Assembly (NCBI RefSeq): GCF_000155735.2
Contig: NC_020910.1
Span: forward strand, 1 to 64,000
Origin: Octadecabacter arcticus 238
Lineage (GTDB): Bacteria > Pseudomonadota > Alphaproteobacteria > Rhodobacterales > Rhodobacteraceae
Direction of reading: 5' to 3'
Length of the DNA stretch: 64,000 nt
Made by a program: the position numbers and the translations under genes. This document shows, one piece after another, positions 27,291 to 37,380 of the stretch. The number at the start of each line of letters is the position of its first letter. Within the stretch, counting starts at the first letter, position 1. A model generated the notes under the pieces. It had not been told where the DNA came from and did not search any database. It saw nothing but the letters and a program-made list of their open reading frames with translations.

Positions 27291-28366
27291 CTCGGCTGAT
27301 ATTGGTCACGGCTTATTCTCTTGAGAATGCTATAAATGCCGCACAAGTTCAACGCTGATCGCCGTGACAAAATTCTGAAGCAAAAGCAGCGGGTAACCAA
27401 CTGGTCTGAATACAACGAGGGTCTTCGGCGGCGTGGGGATCTGACGGTCTGGATCAGCGAGGACGCGCTTGCGCTGTGGACGGCTCCACGTCGAACAACC
27501 CCTGGTGGTCAGCCATATTACTCTGATCTGGCTATCGAGCCTTGCCTGACACTGGGCATGGCTGTCAAGCAACCGCTGCGGCAGCCTCAAGGCCTGATGC
27601 GCTCAATCGCGACGCTGCTGGGAGTGGAGATTGCAGTGCCTGATTTCTCCACGTTGTCGCGCCGGGGCAATGGGCTGACGTTGCGCCCAAAGCCGAAATC
27701 CAAGAGTGACAAACCAGTGCAACTGGTCGTGGACAGCACCGGAATCAAAATATTTGGTGAGGGCGGCTGGCTAGAGGAGAAGCATAAAGCCACTGCGAAA
27801 CGCAAGACTTGGAGCAAGTTACACCTTGGTCTCGATCTTGTTAGCGGTTAGATCGTCTGCTCTGATCTAACCACGGATGACATTGGAGATCCGACTGCTC
27901 TGCCGGGTTTTTTGGATCAAGTCTACGGCCCAGTTGACCTGTTTCTGGCGGACGGTGCGTACGACTGCAAACCTACATCTGATTTGCTTGCGGCTCGGCT
28001 TGGGTCGATGATCGAGGTCATAATTCCGCCTCCCAAGAAAGCAGTATTCAATCCGAACGCCGCGCAGCATCCAACTTCACGCGACCGCCATATCGCCGAG
28101 ATTGAAAGCAAGGGGCGCATAGCATGGCAGAAGTCATCGGGCTACAATCAGCGGAGCCGAGGCGAAACCCTAATGGGCCGCTGGAAGACAGTTATCGGGT
28201 CAAAGCTCAAGGCGCACACCTTCAACAATCAGAAAACAGAAGCCAATATTGGCGTCCGGGTGCTCAACCGGATGACCGAACTTGGTCGTCCTGATTTCGA
28301 ACGCACCGCCTGAAATCCGTCTCGGGTAGGGCGCGTTCCGCGTTCAAGTTGATCTGTGCAACACGG
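27290..28366 (+). mobile_element. IS5-family element, copy A (inactive)
   Basis: IS5-type element with a terminal sequence gtgcaacacggcc at 28354-28366. The left end is unclear and appears cut near 27290. Its transposase carries a nonsense mutation. The element interrupts what was probably a continuous ABC-transporter locus between the SnoaL gene at 28390 and the ATPase gene at 26818. Confidence 0.75.
27336..28313 (+). pseudogene. IS5-family transposase with an internal stop
   Basis: Begins MPHKFNADRRDKILKQKQ and ends GRPDFERTA, colinear with the other IS5 transposases here. Codon 172 is TAG (27849-27851) where the related copy at 60103 has GAG (GEIVC), a single-base nonsense change. The DDE residues [21 protein letters not shown] and the C-terminal Glu region are otherwise present. 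Confidence 0.88.
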
Positions 28367-28389
28367 CCGTTTTGCATCCTGAAGATCTG

Positions 28390-29397
28390 TCATAGCCGAG
28401 GGTACTCTCGCAACCGGGCCAAAACATCCAAACCCTGCATCTTGAGAAAGTGCAGGATGTCGATGAATATCCAGTTTTCGGTAAGTTTGTTACCCTCGCG
28501 GCGATACAAATCAACTATGCGCATATCCGCTTCGCGGTCCGACGCGGGCAGGCCCATGTAGCCGCCAGAGTTTTTCACAGTCAGGCTAGGATAGCCGAAG
28601 AACCCGCCGAAGTTGCCTTCTCCGATACGGCACTGGTGGCCGTTGTGGCGCACATACTCCAGACCTTCTTCGAACGGTTGGCTGTGACCGCGCTGATAGC
28701 CCCTGTAAAACGCACTGGCGCCAATCCCCGCGGGACCGAACCAGCACATATCAGATGTCCAGAACTTTGCCATGTGATCGCCGGGCGATTCAACACCACC
28801 TCCGACCAGATCGCTGACCATCGCGTTGATCAGATCCAGGGTCGCGCGTCCTTCAGCAGGATCGTGTACGTCAGTCAGTAACCCGTCGTGGGTCCGCGGC
28901 CCAGGTGACAGGATTGAAGCACCGGTTTGTGGTGGCAGCGGCTGATAGCCTGCCTGATTGAGAAGCCCCAGCACATCAAGATAGGTTGCGGTTTCAGCAA
29001 TTCGACCGTCTTCAACCCGGTGAAATTCAACATAACGCAAGAACGCGATTCTGTTGCTAGGGCCAAGTCCAAGCCACGGAGTTTCCCACAGACCCATTAG
29101 GTGGCCCATCTCGACTACCCAGGTTGTGGCGAAATCGTCGACCCAGTTCTGGCCGGCCATGAAGATGTCGGGCCGCCGCTGAAGCGGCCCCATAGCACGT
29201 TTCAGTGGGCCCCAGAATTTGGTAGCAACCGCGTCCGACCCTTCCAGAGCGTCGAAAGGATGCATCCCGCGCCAGTGATAGCTCGGTGCAACACGTACGG
29301 CCATTGCCCCGGCCACATCTTCCACGCCCGCCGCGTCGATAGCGGTGTTATGGGCGCGAACAATAGCTTTTTCGGCCTGAAAGTCCTGGGCTGTCAC
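28390..29397 (-). CDS. SnoaL-like / NTF2-fold protein
   Basis: 335 residues, two NTF2-like modules. The first holds AVRVAPSYHWRGMHPFDALE and FLRYVEFHRVEDGRIAETAT; the second MAKFWTSDMCWFGPAGIGAS and FGYPSLTVKNSGGYMGLPAS. It is a paralogue of the protein at 23428-24453. The start overlaps the stop of the next SnoaL-like gene by 4 bp. Last gene of the binding-protein/permease operon. No catalytic residues can be named with confidence. Confidence 0.75.
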   Translation of the reverse strand: MTAQDFQAEKAIVRAHNTAIDAAGVEDVAGAMAVRVAPSYHWRGMHPFDALEGSDAVATKFWGPLKRAMGPLQRRPDIFMAGQNWVDDFATTWVVEMGHLMGLWETPWLGLGPSNRIAFLRYVEFHRVEDGRIAETATYLDVLGLLNQAGYQPLPPQTGASILSPGPRTHDGLLTDVHDPAEGRATLDLINAMVSDLVGGGVESPGDHMAKFWTSDMCWFGPAGIGASAFYRGYQRGHSQPFEEGLEYVRHNGHQCRIGEGNFGGFFGYPSLTVKNSGGYMGLPASDREADMRIVDLYRREGNKLTENWIFIDILHFLKMQGLDVLARLREYPRL

Positions 29398-30539
29398 ACA
29401 CGCACCTTTTCGATTTGCATCATAAGATCCAGTTCGTTGAAGATCTGGAATTCATTCACGATCTTTTCGTCCTTGACCTGCCATTCGGTGATGCCCCAGA
29501 TCTGGCAGGGGCGCTGTGTCGGGGTGCGGTAGAGGTCGCCGCCGGTATGGGTGCCGTCCGCGCTCCACCGGGTCGAGATCAGCCAACCATCGATTTCGTT
29601 GCCCATCCAGTAGACCTCATCAACCTGAAGCTCGAGGTCAGGGAAAGCGGCTCGGATTTTGGAAACATAGTCGCCATAGGCGGTGCGCCCATTGAAGCGG
29701 CGGTTGGTCGTGCCCTCGAACTTCACGTCTTCGGCATAGTCAGTATCAATGACGGCTTTGTCGTCGTTCCAGACCGACAGGTGAACCCGACGGGCAAAAG
29801 CATCAGGATCGAAACTTGTCACCGGTTCAGTTTCGGAGATGGGGCGTTCGGGCGCGACTCCTGTACGCAGGGCTGCCCAGACCTCTGGCGTGCGGGGCCA
29901 GCCCGAAGGGGGGGTTTTCGATAGGCGGGCAGCCTCATCCCACAAATCAAGCCCAAGCTGCTGGATCATCGCCGAAGTGTTGTACAGCACATGTTCAAGA
30001 TAGATGTCATTGGCCTTGACCACGCAGTTGGCCGCACAGGGGACGTCGATCCTGGCGTTGGTTGCAGGGCCGTAGCTGCTGGGACCAGTGTTGGTGCCGA
30101 TGATGCGCACCCGATGCGAGGTGTGAAAGCCGATTTTGTCGTCGCCAGCCCAGATCATTTCGTCAGCGTCTAGGATAATGTCGGGGAAGGCATCTGTCGT
30201 GTGGTGGGTGTCGCCGATGATTTTAGCATTGCCGCGCTGCAAGCCGTAATCGTCAAAGACCAAGCTATCTGGCGCATAGGTATCGGCGATGTATTCCACT
30301 CCATCTTTACCCGTCTCCCAGATTCGGTGGGTGATGCGTACAATATAATCTACAATGTTGCTATATTCAGGATCAAAGCCTGCCATTGATTGCTTAGGAC
30401 CGAATTCAGCAGGGATACGGACGCTACGGCCGTTGGTGTAGGGTTGTAGCGCGATGGAGAGGTCCGTGGGCATGTGAATGCGGGCCAACGGCTTTGCTGG
30501 ATGGTGTGAGGCGCGGTTTTGGATGTCGTTAAAACTCAT
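29394..30539 (-). CDS. SnoaL-like / NTF2-fold protein
   Basis: 381 residues. Two NTF2-like modules follow a 45-residue leader; typical stretches are VEYIADTYAPDSLVFDDYGL, TDAFPDIILDADEMIWAGDD and, in the second half, YVSKIRAAFPDLELQVDEVY. Closest in layout to the 20662-21660 protein, which has the same EDVIWSG-like phrase. It follows the permease gene after 159 bp and is coupled to the downstream paralogue by a 4-bp overlap. Confidence 0.75.
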   Translation of the reverse strand: MSFNDIQNRASHHPAKPLARIHMPTDLSIALQPYTNGRSVRIPAEFGPKQSMAGFDPEYSNIVDYIVRITHRIWETGKDGVEYIADTYAPDSLVFDDYGLQRGNAKIIGDTHHTTDAFPDIILDADEMIWAGDDKIGFHTSHRVRIIGTNTGPSSYGPATNARIDVPCAANCVVKANDIYLEHVLYNTSAMIQQLGLDLWDEAARLSKTPPSGWPRTPEVWAALRTGVAPERPISETEPVTSFDPDAFARRVHLSVWNDDKAVIDTDYAEDVKFEGTTNRRFNGRTAYGDYVSKIRAAFPDLELQVDEVYWMGNEIDGWLISTRWSADGTHTGGDLYRTPTQRPCQIWGITEWQVKDEKIVNEFQIFNELDLMMQIEKVRV

Positions 30540-30698
30540 GTCATCTCCTTTTAGCTTATGAGCGCAGGTTGCGCGGTGATATTAAACAAGTCCACGACGA
30601 CCCCTGCGATTGCGGATACCGGGCTATCGAGGAAATTCGTTGTGCTCAGTTTTGTCCAGTCGATGGTGCGCCGTCGACAGGACATGGACTGGAATCAG

Positions 30699-31580
30699 TT
30701 ACCCTTTGACAGCACCAGAAGTCAGGCCGCTGACTATTTGGCGCTGGAAGAACATCACAAGGAAAAATAATGGCACCATAGCGCTAACAACCGCAGCGAC
30801 TGCGTACATCATGTTGCCCTGTTCGCGAACGGACCCCAGGAAACTGGCAATACGCGGCACCATCGTCTGGTTTTCTTGGCTCAGCAGCATCGAAGTCACG
30901 GCGAAATCGTTGTAGGCCAGCAAGAAGCTGAACAACCCTGTCGTGATTACACCTGGCCACATGACAGGAATGATAACATGGCGAAACGCTTGAAAGCGTG
31001 TGCAGCCGTCGACCATGGCGCTTTCGTCCAGATCCTTCGGGATGTTCAGGAAGAACGAATGCAGCATCCACAGCGTGAAGGGCTGATTAATCGCTGTCAA
31101 AACTACAATTGTCGTCGCGTGTCGCCCCCAAAGGTTCCACTCAAAAAACGGCAGCATATACCCCGAAACCAACGTGATATGGGGCATTGCACGAAACACC
31201 AGCGCCGCCATCAGCAGCCAGAAGGCATATTTGCGACCAGACCGGGCCAACGCATATCCACCCAACGTCCCAATGGTCAGCGAGATTATGACCGTGAAGA
31301 AGACCACAACCGCCGTGTTCATAAAATTGCGTGAGAAGTCGTTCACAATCCAGGCTCCGTAATAGCCTCCCCCTGTGAAGGCGGCACCGGTTTCCTCGAT
31401 CGTGCGCACACCGGTTAGTGCGTTGCGCCAGTCAGCTTTCGAGAAAAAGTCTCCGTCAACCTTAAATGATCCCCAGACCGTCCAAAGGAACGGCCCTCCC
31501 GCAATGATAAGCCAGAGAACAACAAATCCAGTGGAGAAAATGATCAAACTTATCGAGCGTCGTTCTGATGCAGATGCCAT
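30699..31580 (-). CDS. ABC sugar-type permease (MalG/UgpE type)
   Basis: 293-residue inner-membrane permease, six predicted helices. The EAA loop that docks the ATPase reads DLDESAMVDGCTRFQAFRHV (about residues 190-209), followed by IIPVMWPGVITTGLFSF. The gene starts 7 bp after its partner permease ends. The last residues (GLTSGAVKG) match the usual MalG end. Forms the importer with the binding protein at 32708 and, presumably, the ATPase at 25757. Confidence 0.92.
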   Translation of the reverse strand: MASASERRSISLIIFSTGFVVLWLIIAGGPFLWTVWGSFKVDGDFFSKADWRNALTGVRTIEETGAAFTGGGYYGAWIVNDFSRNFMNTAVVVFFTVIISLTIGTLGGYALARSGRKYAFWLLMAALVFRAMPHITLVSGYMLPFFEWNLWGRHATTIVVLTAINQPFTLWMLHSFFLNIPKDLDESAMVDGCTRFQAFRHVIIPVMWPGVITTGLFSFLLAYNDFAVTSMLLSQENQTMVPRIASFLGSVREQGNMMYAVAAVVSAMVPLFFLVMFFQRQIVSGLTSGAVKG

Positions 31581-31587
31581 AGTCTTC

Positions 31588-32616
31588 TCACATTACTTTA
31601 CGGTTGAAGTCGCGCCAGGTGCGGATCAGCACCGGGATCAACAGGATGATCACACCGATGATCGTCATCACGGAAGTCGCGGCGGCAGATCCGAATAGTT
31701 TGGCGTCTCCATTGAGATCATTAAAGATGATCCACGATAGCGATGTGGCCTTGGCCGAAGCCGACAAACCGACGATGGGTTCGAATACCCGCAGCCCGTC
31801 CATCAGCTGCATCAGCGTGATGAACACTATCAGCGGCATCATGTAAGGGATTATGACATAGCGAATGCGCTGCCAGCGTGAGGCGCCGTCGATCTGCGCT
31901 GCCTCCATTGTATCTTTCGGGATTGTCTGAAGGCCGGCGTAGAAAACGATGAAACTGAACGGTGTGTTGTGCCAGATGCCATAGACAAACAAGGTGATCC
32001 AGGTCAGTGATTTCGATGCTTTCAGTGACAGGTTTGGATCATCGAACAAATTTTGAAGTGTCTTGCCGATGATCCCGTTAGCGTCGATCATCCAGAACAG
32101 GATCAGCGACCCAATAAGTGGCGTAACAATCATCGGTAAAAGTGACACGAAAATCGTCGGACCTTTCAGGAACGTGGGCAGTGTGTTCACGCCAAGTGCG
32201 ACAGCAAGACCAAGTCCAAGAACAAAGGGTGTGACGACGAAAGTGTAGGTCAGTGTGAAGAGCAGCGCTTTATAAAAGGGCAAGTTCATCAACTTCACCC
32301 AGAATGAACCAAAGTTGTCAGACTCAGCCCAAGCTGCCTTGAGTTCATCAAGGGCCAAGTGTGAACGGTTTGTATAGGTTCCCAAGCCATTGAACCGCCC
32401 GAGAGGGTTCATAGCGCGCAGCTCTGCCGTGCTTTCCTGATCAACGACCAGAGTGATTTCACATTTGAATGGGCTGCAGGTTTCAACCTCGATCAAAGTC
32501 TGATCGTGTTCGATGTAAAATGACTGGATTGCCACCGACACGATAGGCAGAGCAATGCAAAGAATCATCGCGACAAGCGCGGGTAGAATGAACCATATGA
32601 ATGTGCGGTGCGGCAT
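31588..32616 (-). CDS. ABC sugar-type permease (MalF/UgpA type)
   Basis: 342-residue permease. After the first helix (residues 8-30) there is an extra periplasmic loop of about 80 residues containing two Cys (SPFKCEI and VETCSPF), larger than in most CUT1 permeases of this length. The EAA loop is DTMEAAQIDGASRWQRIRYV near residue 235. Lies between the binding protein and the second permease. Confidence 0.92.
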   Translation of the reverse strand: MPHRTFIWFILPALVAMILCIALPIVSVAIQSFYIEHDQTLIEVETCSPFKCEITLVVDQESTAELRAMNPLGRFNGLGTYTNRSHLALDELKAAWAESDNFGSFWVKLMNLPFYKALLFTLTYTFVVTPFVLGLGLAVALGVNTLPTFLKGPTIFVSLLPMIVTPLIGSLILFWMIDANGIIGKTLQNLFDDPNLSLKASKSLTWITLFVYGIWHNTPFSFIVFYAGLQTIPKDTMEAAQIDGASRWQRIRYVIIPYMMPLIVFITLMQLMDGLRVFEPIVGLSASAKATSLSWIIFNDLNGDAKLFGSAAATSVMTIIGVIILLIPVLIRTWRDFNRKVM

Positions 32617-32707
32617 GTGTCTTCTTTTTCTACGTCATGCATTACGCCATATGGCGTCTGCGTCAAGCTAGCGCGCGGGCCTCTATTAAGCCCCGCGCGC
32701 TGTTGCT

Positions 32708-33943
32708 TTACTTCAGGAAACCCTGCTGCTTGGCTGCGGAAGTATAGGCGGATTCGACGTCGGCCAGCGTCTTCTCTGCGGACTCGTTGCCCTGCAGAAA
32801 GTCAGGCAGTTCAGCATCGAAAGCCTGATGTAGTAAGCCCATATACGGGAGCATCGGATAGGGTTCGGCCCCGCCCGCAATGGTTGCAGCGACACCAGCA
32901 GCTACCGAGTTTGGAACATAGGCATCAGACAGCCAAACAGCCTTCTCGTTATTTTCCTTAACCATACCTTCGGAAATACCGTTAACCATCGCCACGAAAG
33001 TCGCTTCGGCGTCTTCATCTGAGATATTCTTAGCAATGGTGAAACCATCCCACCATAAGGTCGAAGCGGGGATGGCGCCGCCGCCAACGGTCGGCGCTGA
33101 AGCGAAGACCGTGTTTGATACCACTTCTTCAGACGCCCCCTTGTCGTCGATGACCTGGGCGGCGCTGTTGCCCCAAAATTGAGCAATGGCCAGATTTCCG
33201 GCTTGCCACATTGGCACTACGCTACCTGTGTCGTAGGTCAGGAAATCGGGGCTGGAATAGGCCATTAGCGAATTCAGCATGTTCAACGCTTTAATGCCGG
33301 CCTCGTTGTTAACTGTGGCTTCGGCTGTTCCCGGCTCGAAGAACTGACCGCCCGAGCCAAGATACATGTTCACAAATTCCTGGCCTAGGTTCCAGTCTGG
33401 CTTTGTCAGCATAGCGAAGGGATACTTCACCAAGCCTGCCTCTTGGATCGCCTTCGCTGCGGCAAGGACTTCTTCATAGGTTTTTGGGGTATCAAGGTTA
33501 ACTTTTTCAAGCAGATCTTTGCGGACGAAAAGATGCTGGGCATTGGCCATGAAGGCGATCGCCATAATTTTACCGTCGATGGTTATTAGCTGGCTCTTAT
33601 TCAGGTTTTGGCCGTGCTTCGCCACGAGGTCGTCCAGTGACCGAATCAGATTTTCGTTGATAAGTGGTACCATTGATTCGTTGGCCACAAGCACAGTGGT
33701 ATATTGCGCTGGGTTAGCCGTGAGCGAGGCGACCGCTATCTCACGGTGCTTGGTCGTTTGGTTCCTAGTAACCTCAACCCCGTCACCTTCGCACTTTTCT
33801 GCCCAGTCAGCCACAGCCTGCAAGGCGGGAAAGTCGTTGGACAGGATACGTACGGAGCCTTTTTCGATGCCGCAGCCAGCATAGCTGGCCGTGGCCAATA
33901 ATGTAGCGGTGGCACCAATTATAACAGTCTTGATTATATTCAT
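32708..33943 (-). CDS. ABC transporter extracellular solute-binding protein, family 1
   Basis: 411 residues with a Sec signal peptide (MNIIKTVIIGATATLLATAS, cleavage after SYA). The mature protein has the family-1 binding-protein pattern: GVEVTRNQTTKHREI, YEEVLAAAKAIQEAGLVKYP, MLTKPDWNLGQEFVNMYLGS and AIAQFWGNSAAQV. Start at 33943 gives the signal peptide directly; the frame is open back to 34111, but that stretch looks like leader DNA. A perfect LacI-type palindrome lies 126 bp upstream. Sugar-like or polyol substrates are typical of the family, but amines and diol-like molecules also occur. Confidence 0.92.
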   Translation of the reverse strand: MNIIKTVIIGATATLLATASYAGCGIEKGSVRILSNDFPALQAVADWAEKCEGDGVEVTRNQTTKHREIAVASLTANPAQYTTVLVANESMVPLINENLIRSLDDLVAKHGQNLNKSQLITIDGKIMAIAFMANAQHLFVRKDLLEKVNLDTPKTYEEVLAAAKAIQEAGLVKYPFAMLTKPDWNLGQEFVNMYLGSGGQFFEPGTAEATVNNEAGIKALNMLNSLMAYSSPDFLTYDTGSVVPMWQAGNLAIAQFWGNSAAQVIDDKGASEEVVSNTVFASAPTVGGGAIPASTLWWDGFTIAKNISDEDAEATFVAMVNGISEGMVKENNEKAVWLSDAYVPNSVAAGVAATIAGGAEPYPMLPYMGLLHQAFDAELPDFLQGNESAEKTLADVESAYTSAAKQQGFLK

Positions 33944-34318
33944 TGGTTTTTCTCTCCTATGTTGAACGTTGATGCACGGGGCGGGGTCTGGTGCTCCACC
34001 TGTGTGGCATTTCGGGCCTGCTATCCCAATACGGGATATCGTAAGTGTCAGATCTAATCGTAGTTTAGTGCATACGTATGCGCTCTTACCCTTTTTACCG
34101 TGCTGTGGCAAGAAACTTCAAGCAAGTACACTATAAAAATATAAATATTTGTAGTCTAAACCAGTTTTAAAGGTTTTTTTGTTAATTTAGGCTTAAAAAA
34201 TGGATATTCTCCGCTTATATCCCATTCAATCACTTAATCTCATAAGAATCCCCTTGCCAAACATAGATTTCTCCACCAAGAGAGTGACAACGTATGCATG
34301 AAGTTATGAGGCGATATC
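33944..34318. promoter_or_regulatory. Divergent regulatory region with LacI-type palindrome
   Basis: 375 bp between the binding-protein operon (leftward) and the decayed ATPase gene (rightward). GCATACGTATGC, a perfect 12-bp palindrome, is at 34070-34081. A half-site, ACGTATGCAT, is near 34291-34300 next to the decayed gene. The stretch 34130-34260 is strongly A+T-rich and holds no gene I can recognise. Confidence 0.65.
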
Positions 34319-35297
34319 GTGGCTGAGATCCAGTTGAGAAACTTCTGCAAGCGATGGGGTAAATTCGTCGGGGTAGAAAATTTTAATCTGACAATCCCGG
34401 ATCGAGGTTTTCTGGTGCTGTTGGGCCGTCAGTGTGTGGAATGACAACCACGATGCGCATGATCGCTGGTCTCAAGGAGGTCACGGAAGGAGAGGTCGTA
34501 ATCGACAGAAAGGTGGTGAATAACCTCGTCCAGAAAGATCGTGATGTCGCCATGGTGTTCCAAAGCTACGCGCTTTACCCCAATCTCAACGTATATAAAA
34601 ATATTCGCTTTCCGCTGAAAGTGCGCCGCCTTGATGCTGCCACTCACAATGCAAAAGTTCGCCCGGCCAGCGCAATGGTCGAACTTGACGACTTTCTGCA
34701 CCGCAAACCTGCCAAACTATCTGGCGGTCAGCGCCAGCGTGTATCGCTGGCTCGGACGATCGTGCTCGAACCGAATCTATTTCTAATGGATAAAACTTTA
34801 TCTAACCTCGATGCCAAGCTGCGGGTGCCGACACGTGCCCAGACCAAGAACCTTAGTTATGAGCTTAAGGTGACAAAAATTTATGTCACCCATGACAAGA
34901 TCGTAGCCATGACTATGACTGATCGTGTTGTTGTGATGAACAAAGGCAAGATGGAGCAGGTCGGATCGCCAGCTTCATCGGCAGCCCGGCGATGAAGCTG
35001 GTTGAAGGACGGGTCGAGGCCAACATCTTTGTAGCGCACAGAGTCAGGGAAGAGGATGTCGGCTTGACGGACGGCCCTGTGACATTAGGTTTTCGGGCCG
35101 AAGATGCGCTGCTTTCTGCCGAACACGGTGAGATTTCAGCACCAATCTATTCGAACGAACTTCTTGGCGACGCCACCTTGGTAACAGTCCGGATCGCCAG
35201 CACGTTGGTTTCGGTTAAAGCCAAAAAGTCCTACCGCGCTGAGATCGGCGACCAGATCTATTTTGCCGCACCTAATTCGATTTGCCACTTTTTTTGA
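34319..35297 (+). pseudogene. Decayed ABC ATP-binding protein (UgpC type)
   Basis: A second copy of the importer ATPase, colinear with 25757-26818 but dead. It begins VAEIQLRNFCKRWGKFVGVE; just before the P-loop a one-base loss shifts the frame, and the P-loop itself now reads GPSVCGMTT, replacing the catalytic Lys by Met. Walker B reads LMDKTLSNLD, losing the catalytic Glu. Around 34960-34990 a deletion removes about 12 codons and shifts the frame again, after which [14 protein letters not shown] resumes. The signature [13 protein letters not shown] survives. Two separate lesions plus two catalytic changes imply long decay. Confidence 0.9.
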
Positions 35298-35381
35298 CGC
35301 AAGGACTGGCACTAGGTTCACCGATGGTCAGCACACAATACGCGACTGAACTGATTAAATAAACATGTATGGAGATCTTAA

Positions 35382-35867
35382 ATGACCAAATCCCCTTTAG
35401 AAATCGTTAAGGCCATGGAGCTGGCGCTTCAAAATGACGACAGAGACCTGTCCCCATATTTTCATGAGGACTTTCTGTGGTCTGCTAACTTTGGATGTGG
35501 AGAAAAACTTGGCTTGCAGAATTTCGAGCGCAACTGGATGGATCCCTTCCGCGCGGCGTTCGGCGATCGTGACTTCCGCACGGATCACTTCATGCAGGAC
35601 GGGGACTGGGCTGCTTGTTTTGGCAATTGCCATGCCACCCATCGCGGAGAATTAATGGGAATTGCGCCGACAGGTAAGCGTATCACTATTCCCTATATAG
35701 ATTTTTGGCGGATAGATGATGAGAAAATCGTTGAGAATCGCGTGAGCGTCGACTATGCTAGTGTCCTGAAACAACTGGGGCACGATGTTTTCAACGGCCA
35801 AGGCTGGGAAGCATATGACCGCGGTGACAGCGTTGCACCGTCTGATAAGGAAAGAGCGGGGTTATGA
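35382..35867 (+). CDS. Small SnoaL-like / NTF2-fold protein
   Basis: 161 residues, one NTF2-like domain: SPYFHEDFLWSANFGCGE, NWMDPFRAAFGDRDFRTDHF, then GIAPTGKRITIPYIDFWRID and DEKIVENRVSVDYASVLKQLG. This is the usual ester-cyclase/SnoaL pattern with the internal GxxPTGKR turn. Its frame is intact although both neighbours are pseudogenes, so it may still be selected or may only have been spared. AGATCTTAAATG shows no strong ribosome site. Confidence 0.8.
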   Translation: MTKSPLEIVKAMELALQNDDRDLSPYFHEDFLWSANFGCGEKLGLQNFERNWMDPFRAAFGDRDFRTDHFMQDGDWAACFGNCHATHRGELMGIAPTGKRITIPYIDFWRIDDEKIVENRVSVDYASVLKQLGHDVFNGQGWEAYDRGDSVAPSDKERAGL

Positions 35868-36227
35868 CGACTTCCCATTTGAAATATAGTCACCCGCTTC
35901 TGAACCCGTTGAAGATGATGTCAAGGTTCTCGCCATTGTCGAGTCGACCCTCTCGGACATCGAGACGCGTGGCGATGCCGCGATCCGAGACTTATCCGCA
36001 AAGTACGACGAATACGCTCCGCCATGGTTTTTGCTGTCCACGTCCGAGATTGAAGCGTTGATGCAAAAAACTTTCGCCCAGCAAGGTAGAAGACATCCGT
36101 TTCGCCCAAACCCTAATCCGCCGAGGCGCAGTGGGCAAGCATGTCCAACATCGAAGTCGAAACAATGCCGGTTGTAATCCTTGGACATCGCAATATTCCC
36201 GTTCAGTCAGTGGGATGCTACGGTATA
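35864..36227 (+). pseudogene. Decayed HisD-family dehydrogenase, N-terminal part
   Basis: Starts MTTSHLKYSHP and, across at least three frameshifts, spells [44 protein letters not shown] and [17 protein letters not shown]. These match the intact protein at 24450-25760 ([17 protein letters not shown]) in order. The similarity ends at 36227 where IS5 copy B begins, so the zinc site and C-terminal two thirds are absent. The start overlaps the SnoaL stop by 4 bp, as in the intact operon. Confidence 0.88.
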
Positions 36228-37259
36228 GCCGTGTTGCATGGATGTGGCGAAGTCCGAGATTGCCCTTACCCATAATTCAGGTCGTGCAACAGCCTCGTAC
36301 TTGTCACGGCCAAGCCCGTTCATTTTGTTTAGAATGTTTGTCCCAATCCTGACTTCAGTTTTTTGGTTTGGAAAGTTCCGAGCTTTCAGTTTGGGGCCGA
36401 TGACCATCTTCCAGCGGCCTATTTGTGCTTCGCCGCGGCTCCGGTGATTGTAGCCGCTGCTAACTTGCCATGCTAGGCGCCCTTTGTCGCGAATCTCCGC
36501 GATGTGTTTATCTCGGGGCGTTGGATCACGGGCAGCATCGAGGCTGAGAACGGCCGTGATCGGAGGCGGGATTACAATCTCTATCGCTTCACCAAAACGG
36601 TCCACAAGCAGATCGCTGGTAGGATCGCCATCATAGGCGCCATCCGCCAAAAAGCGGCTAACAGGAGCGTCAATCTGGTCGAGAAGTTCGGGCAAAGCAG
36701 TTGGATCGCCCACGTCGTCTTTTGTCAAATCGGAGCAAACGATATCTCCAGTTGTGAGATCCAGTCCAAGGTGCAGCTTGCGCCACGACTTACGTTTGGC
36801 CTTTTTTTTATGCTTATTCTGCAACCATTCGCCTTCACCAAATATCTTCAGACCCGTACTATCAACAACTAATTCGATTGGGCCGGCCCTTTGGGCTTTG
36901 GATTTTTCTGGTATGCTGAGCCCCGCACCTCTCCGCGAGAGGGTCGAGAAATCTGGAATGGGAACATCCAGTCCCATAAGCCGCGCCAAACTACCGACCA
37001 ATCCTTGCGTCTGCCGCAAAGGTTGTTTGAAAGCCATACCTAGCGTCAGGCATACTGATATGGCCATATCAGAGTATGTGGGTTGGCCGCCTGGCGTCTG
37101 ACGTTTATCGGCAAGCCACTTATCTGCAACCTCAGGGCTCAACCAAATTGTCACATCACCGCGCTGACGCAGGCCTTGATTGTACACTCGCCAGTTGGTG
37201 ACCTTCTGTCGCTTCTTTTCAAACTTGTGGCGGCGGGAAGCGTTGAATTTGTGCGGCAT
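36207..37259 (-). CDS. IS5-family transposase (copy B), readthrough end
   Basis: Starts [23 protein letters not shown] elements: [27 protein letters not shown] and the C-terminal [20 protein letters not shown]. Compared with copy C the stop codon TGA has become CGA, so the frame reads about 22 extra residues through the terminal repeat into flanking DNA. The catalytic domain is intact. Confidence 0.85.
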   Translation of the reverse strand: MPHKFNASRRHKFEKKRQKVTNWRVYNQGLRQRGDVTIWLSPEVADKWLADKRQTPGGQPTYSDMAISVCLTLGMAFKQPLRQTQGLVGSLARLMGLDVPIPDFSTLSRRGAGLSIPEKSKAQRAGPIELVVDSTGLKIFGEGEWLQNKHKKKAKRKSWRKLHLGLDLTTGDIVCSDLTKDDVGDPTALPELLDQIDAPVSRFLADGAYDGDPTSDLLVDRFGEAIEIVIPPPITAVLSLDAARDPTPRDKHIAEIRDKGRLAWQVSSGYNHRSRGEAQIGRWKMVIGPKLKARNFPNQKTEVRIGTNILNKMNGLGRDKYEAVARPELWVRAISDFATSMQHGYTVASH

Positions 37260-37326
37260 CATTAATATCCAAGTCGTTTGCAAGCTGGGTGTTTAGCAGA
37301 CCCGCTGGGGTCCCTGCAACAACGCC
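36228..37326 (-). mobile_element. IS5-family element, copy B (1099 bp)
   Basis: Ends gccgtgttgca at 36228 and ggcgttgttgca (reverse) at 37326 form the imperfect inverted repeat. It is the same length as copy C, which lies head-to-head 500 bp away. Copy B truncates the decayed hisD gene. Confidence 0.85.
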
Positions 37327-37380
37327 AAAGTAATGCATGCTCGGCTGACTGGAAAGGATATGAGCTGACGCATGTAGAAA

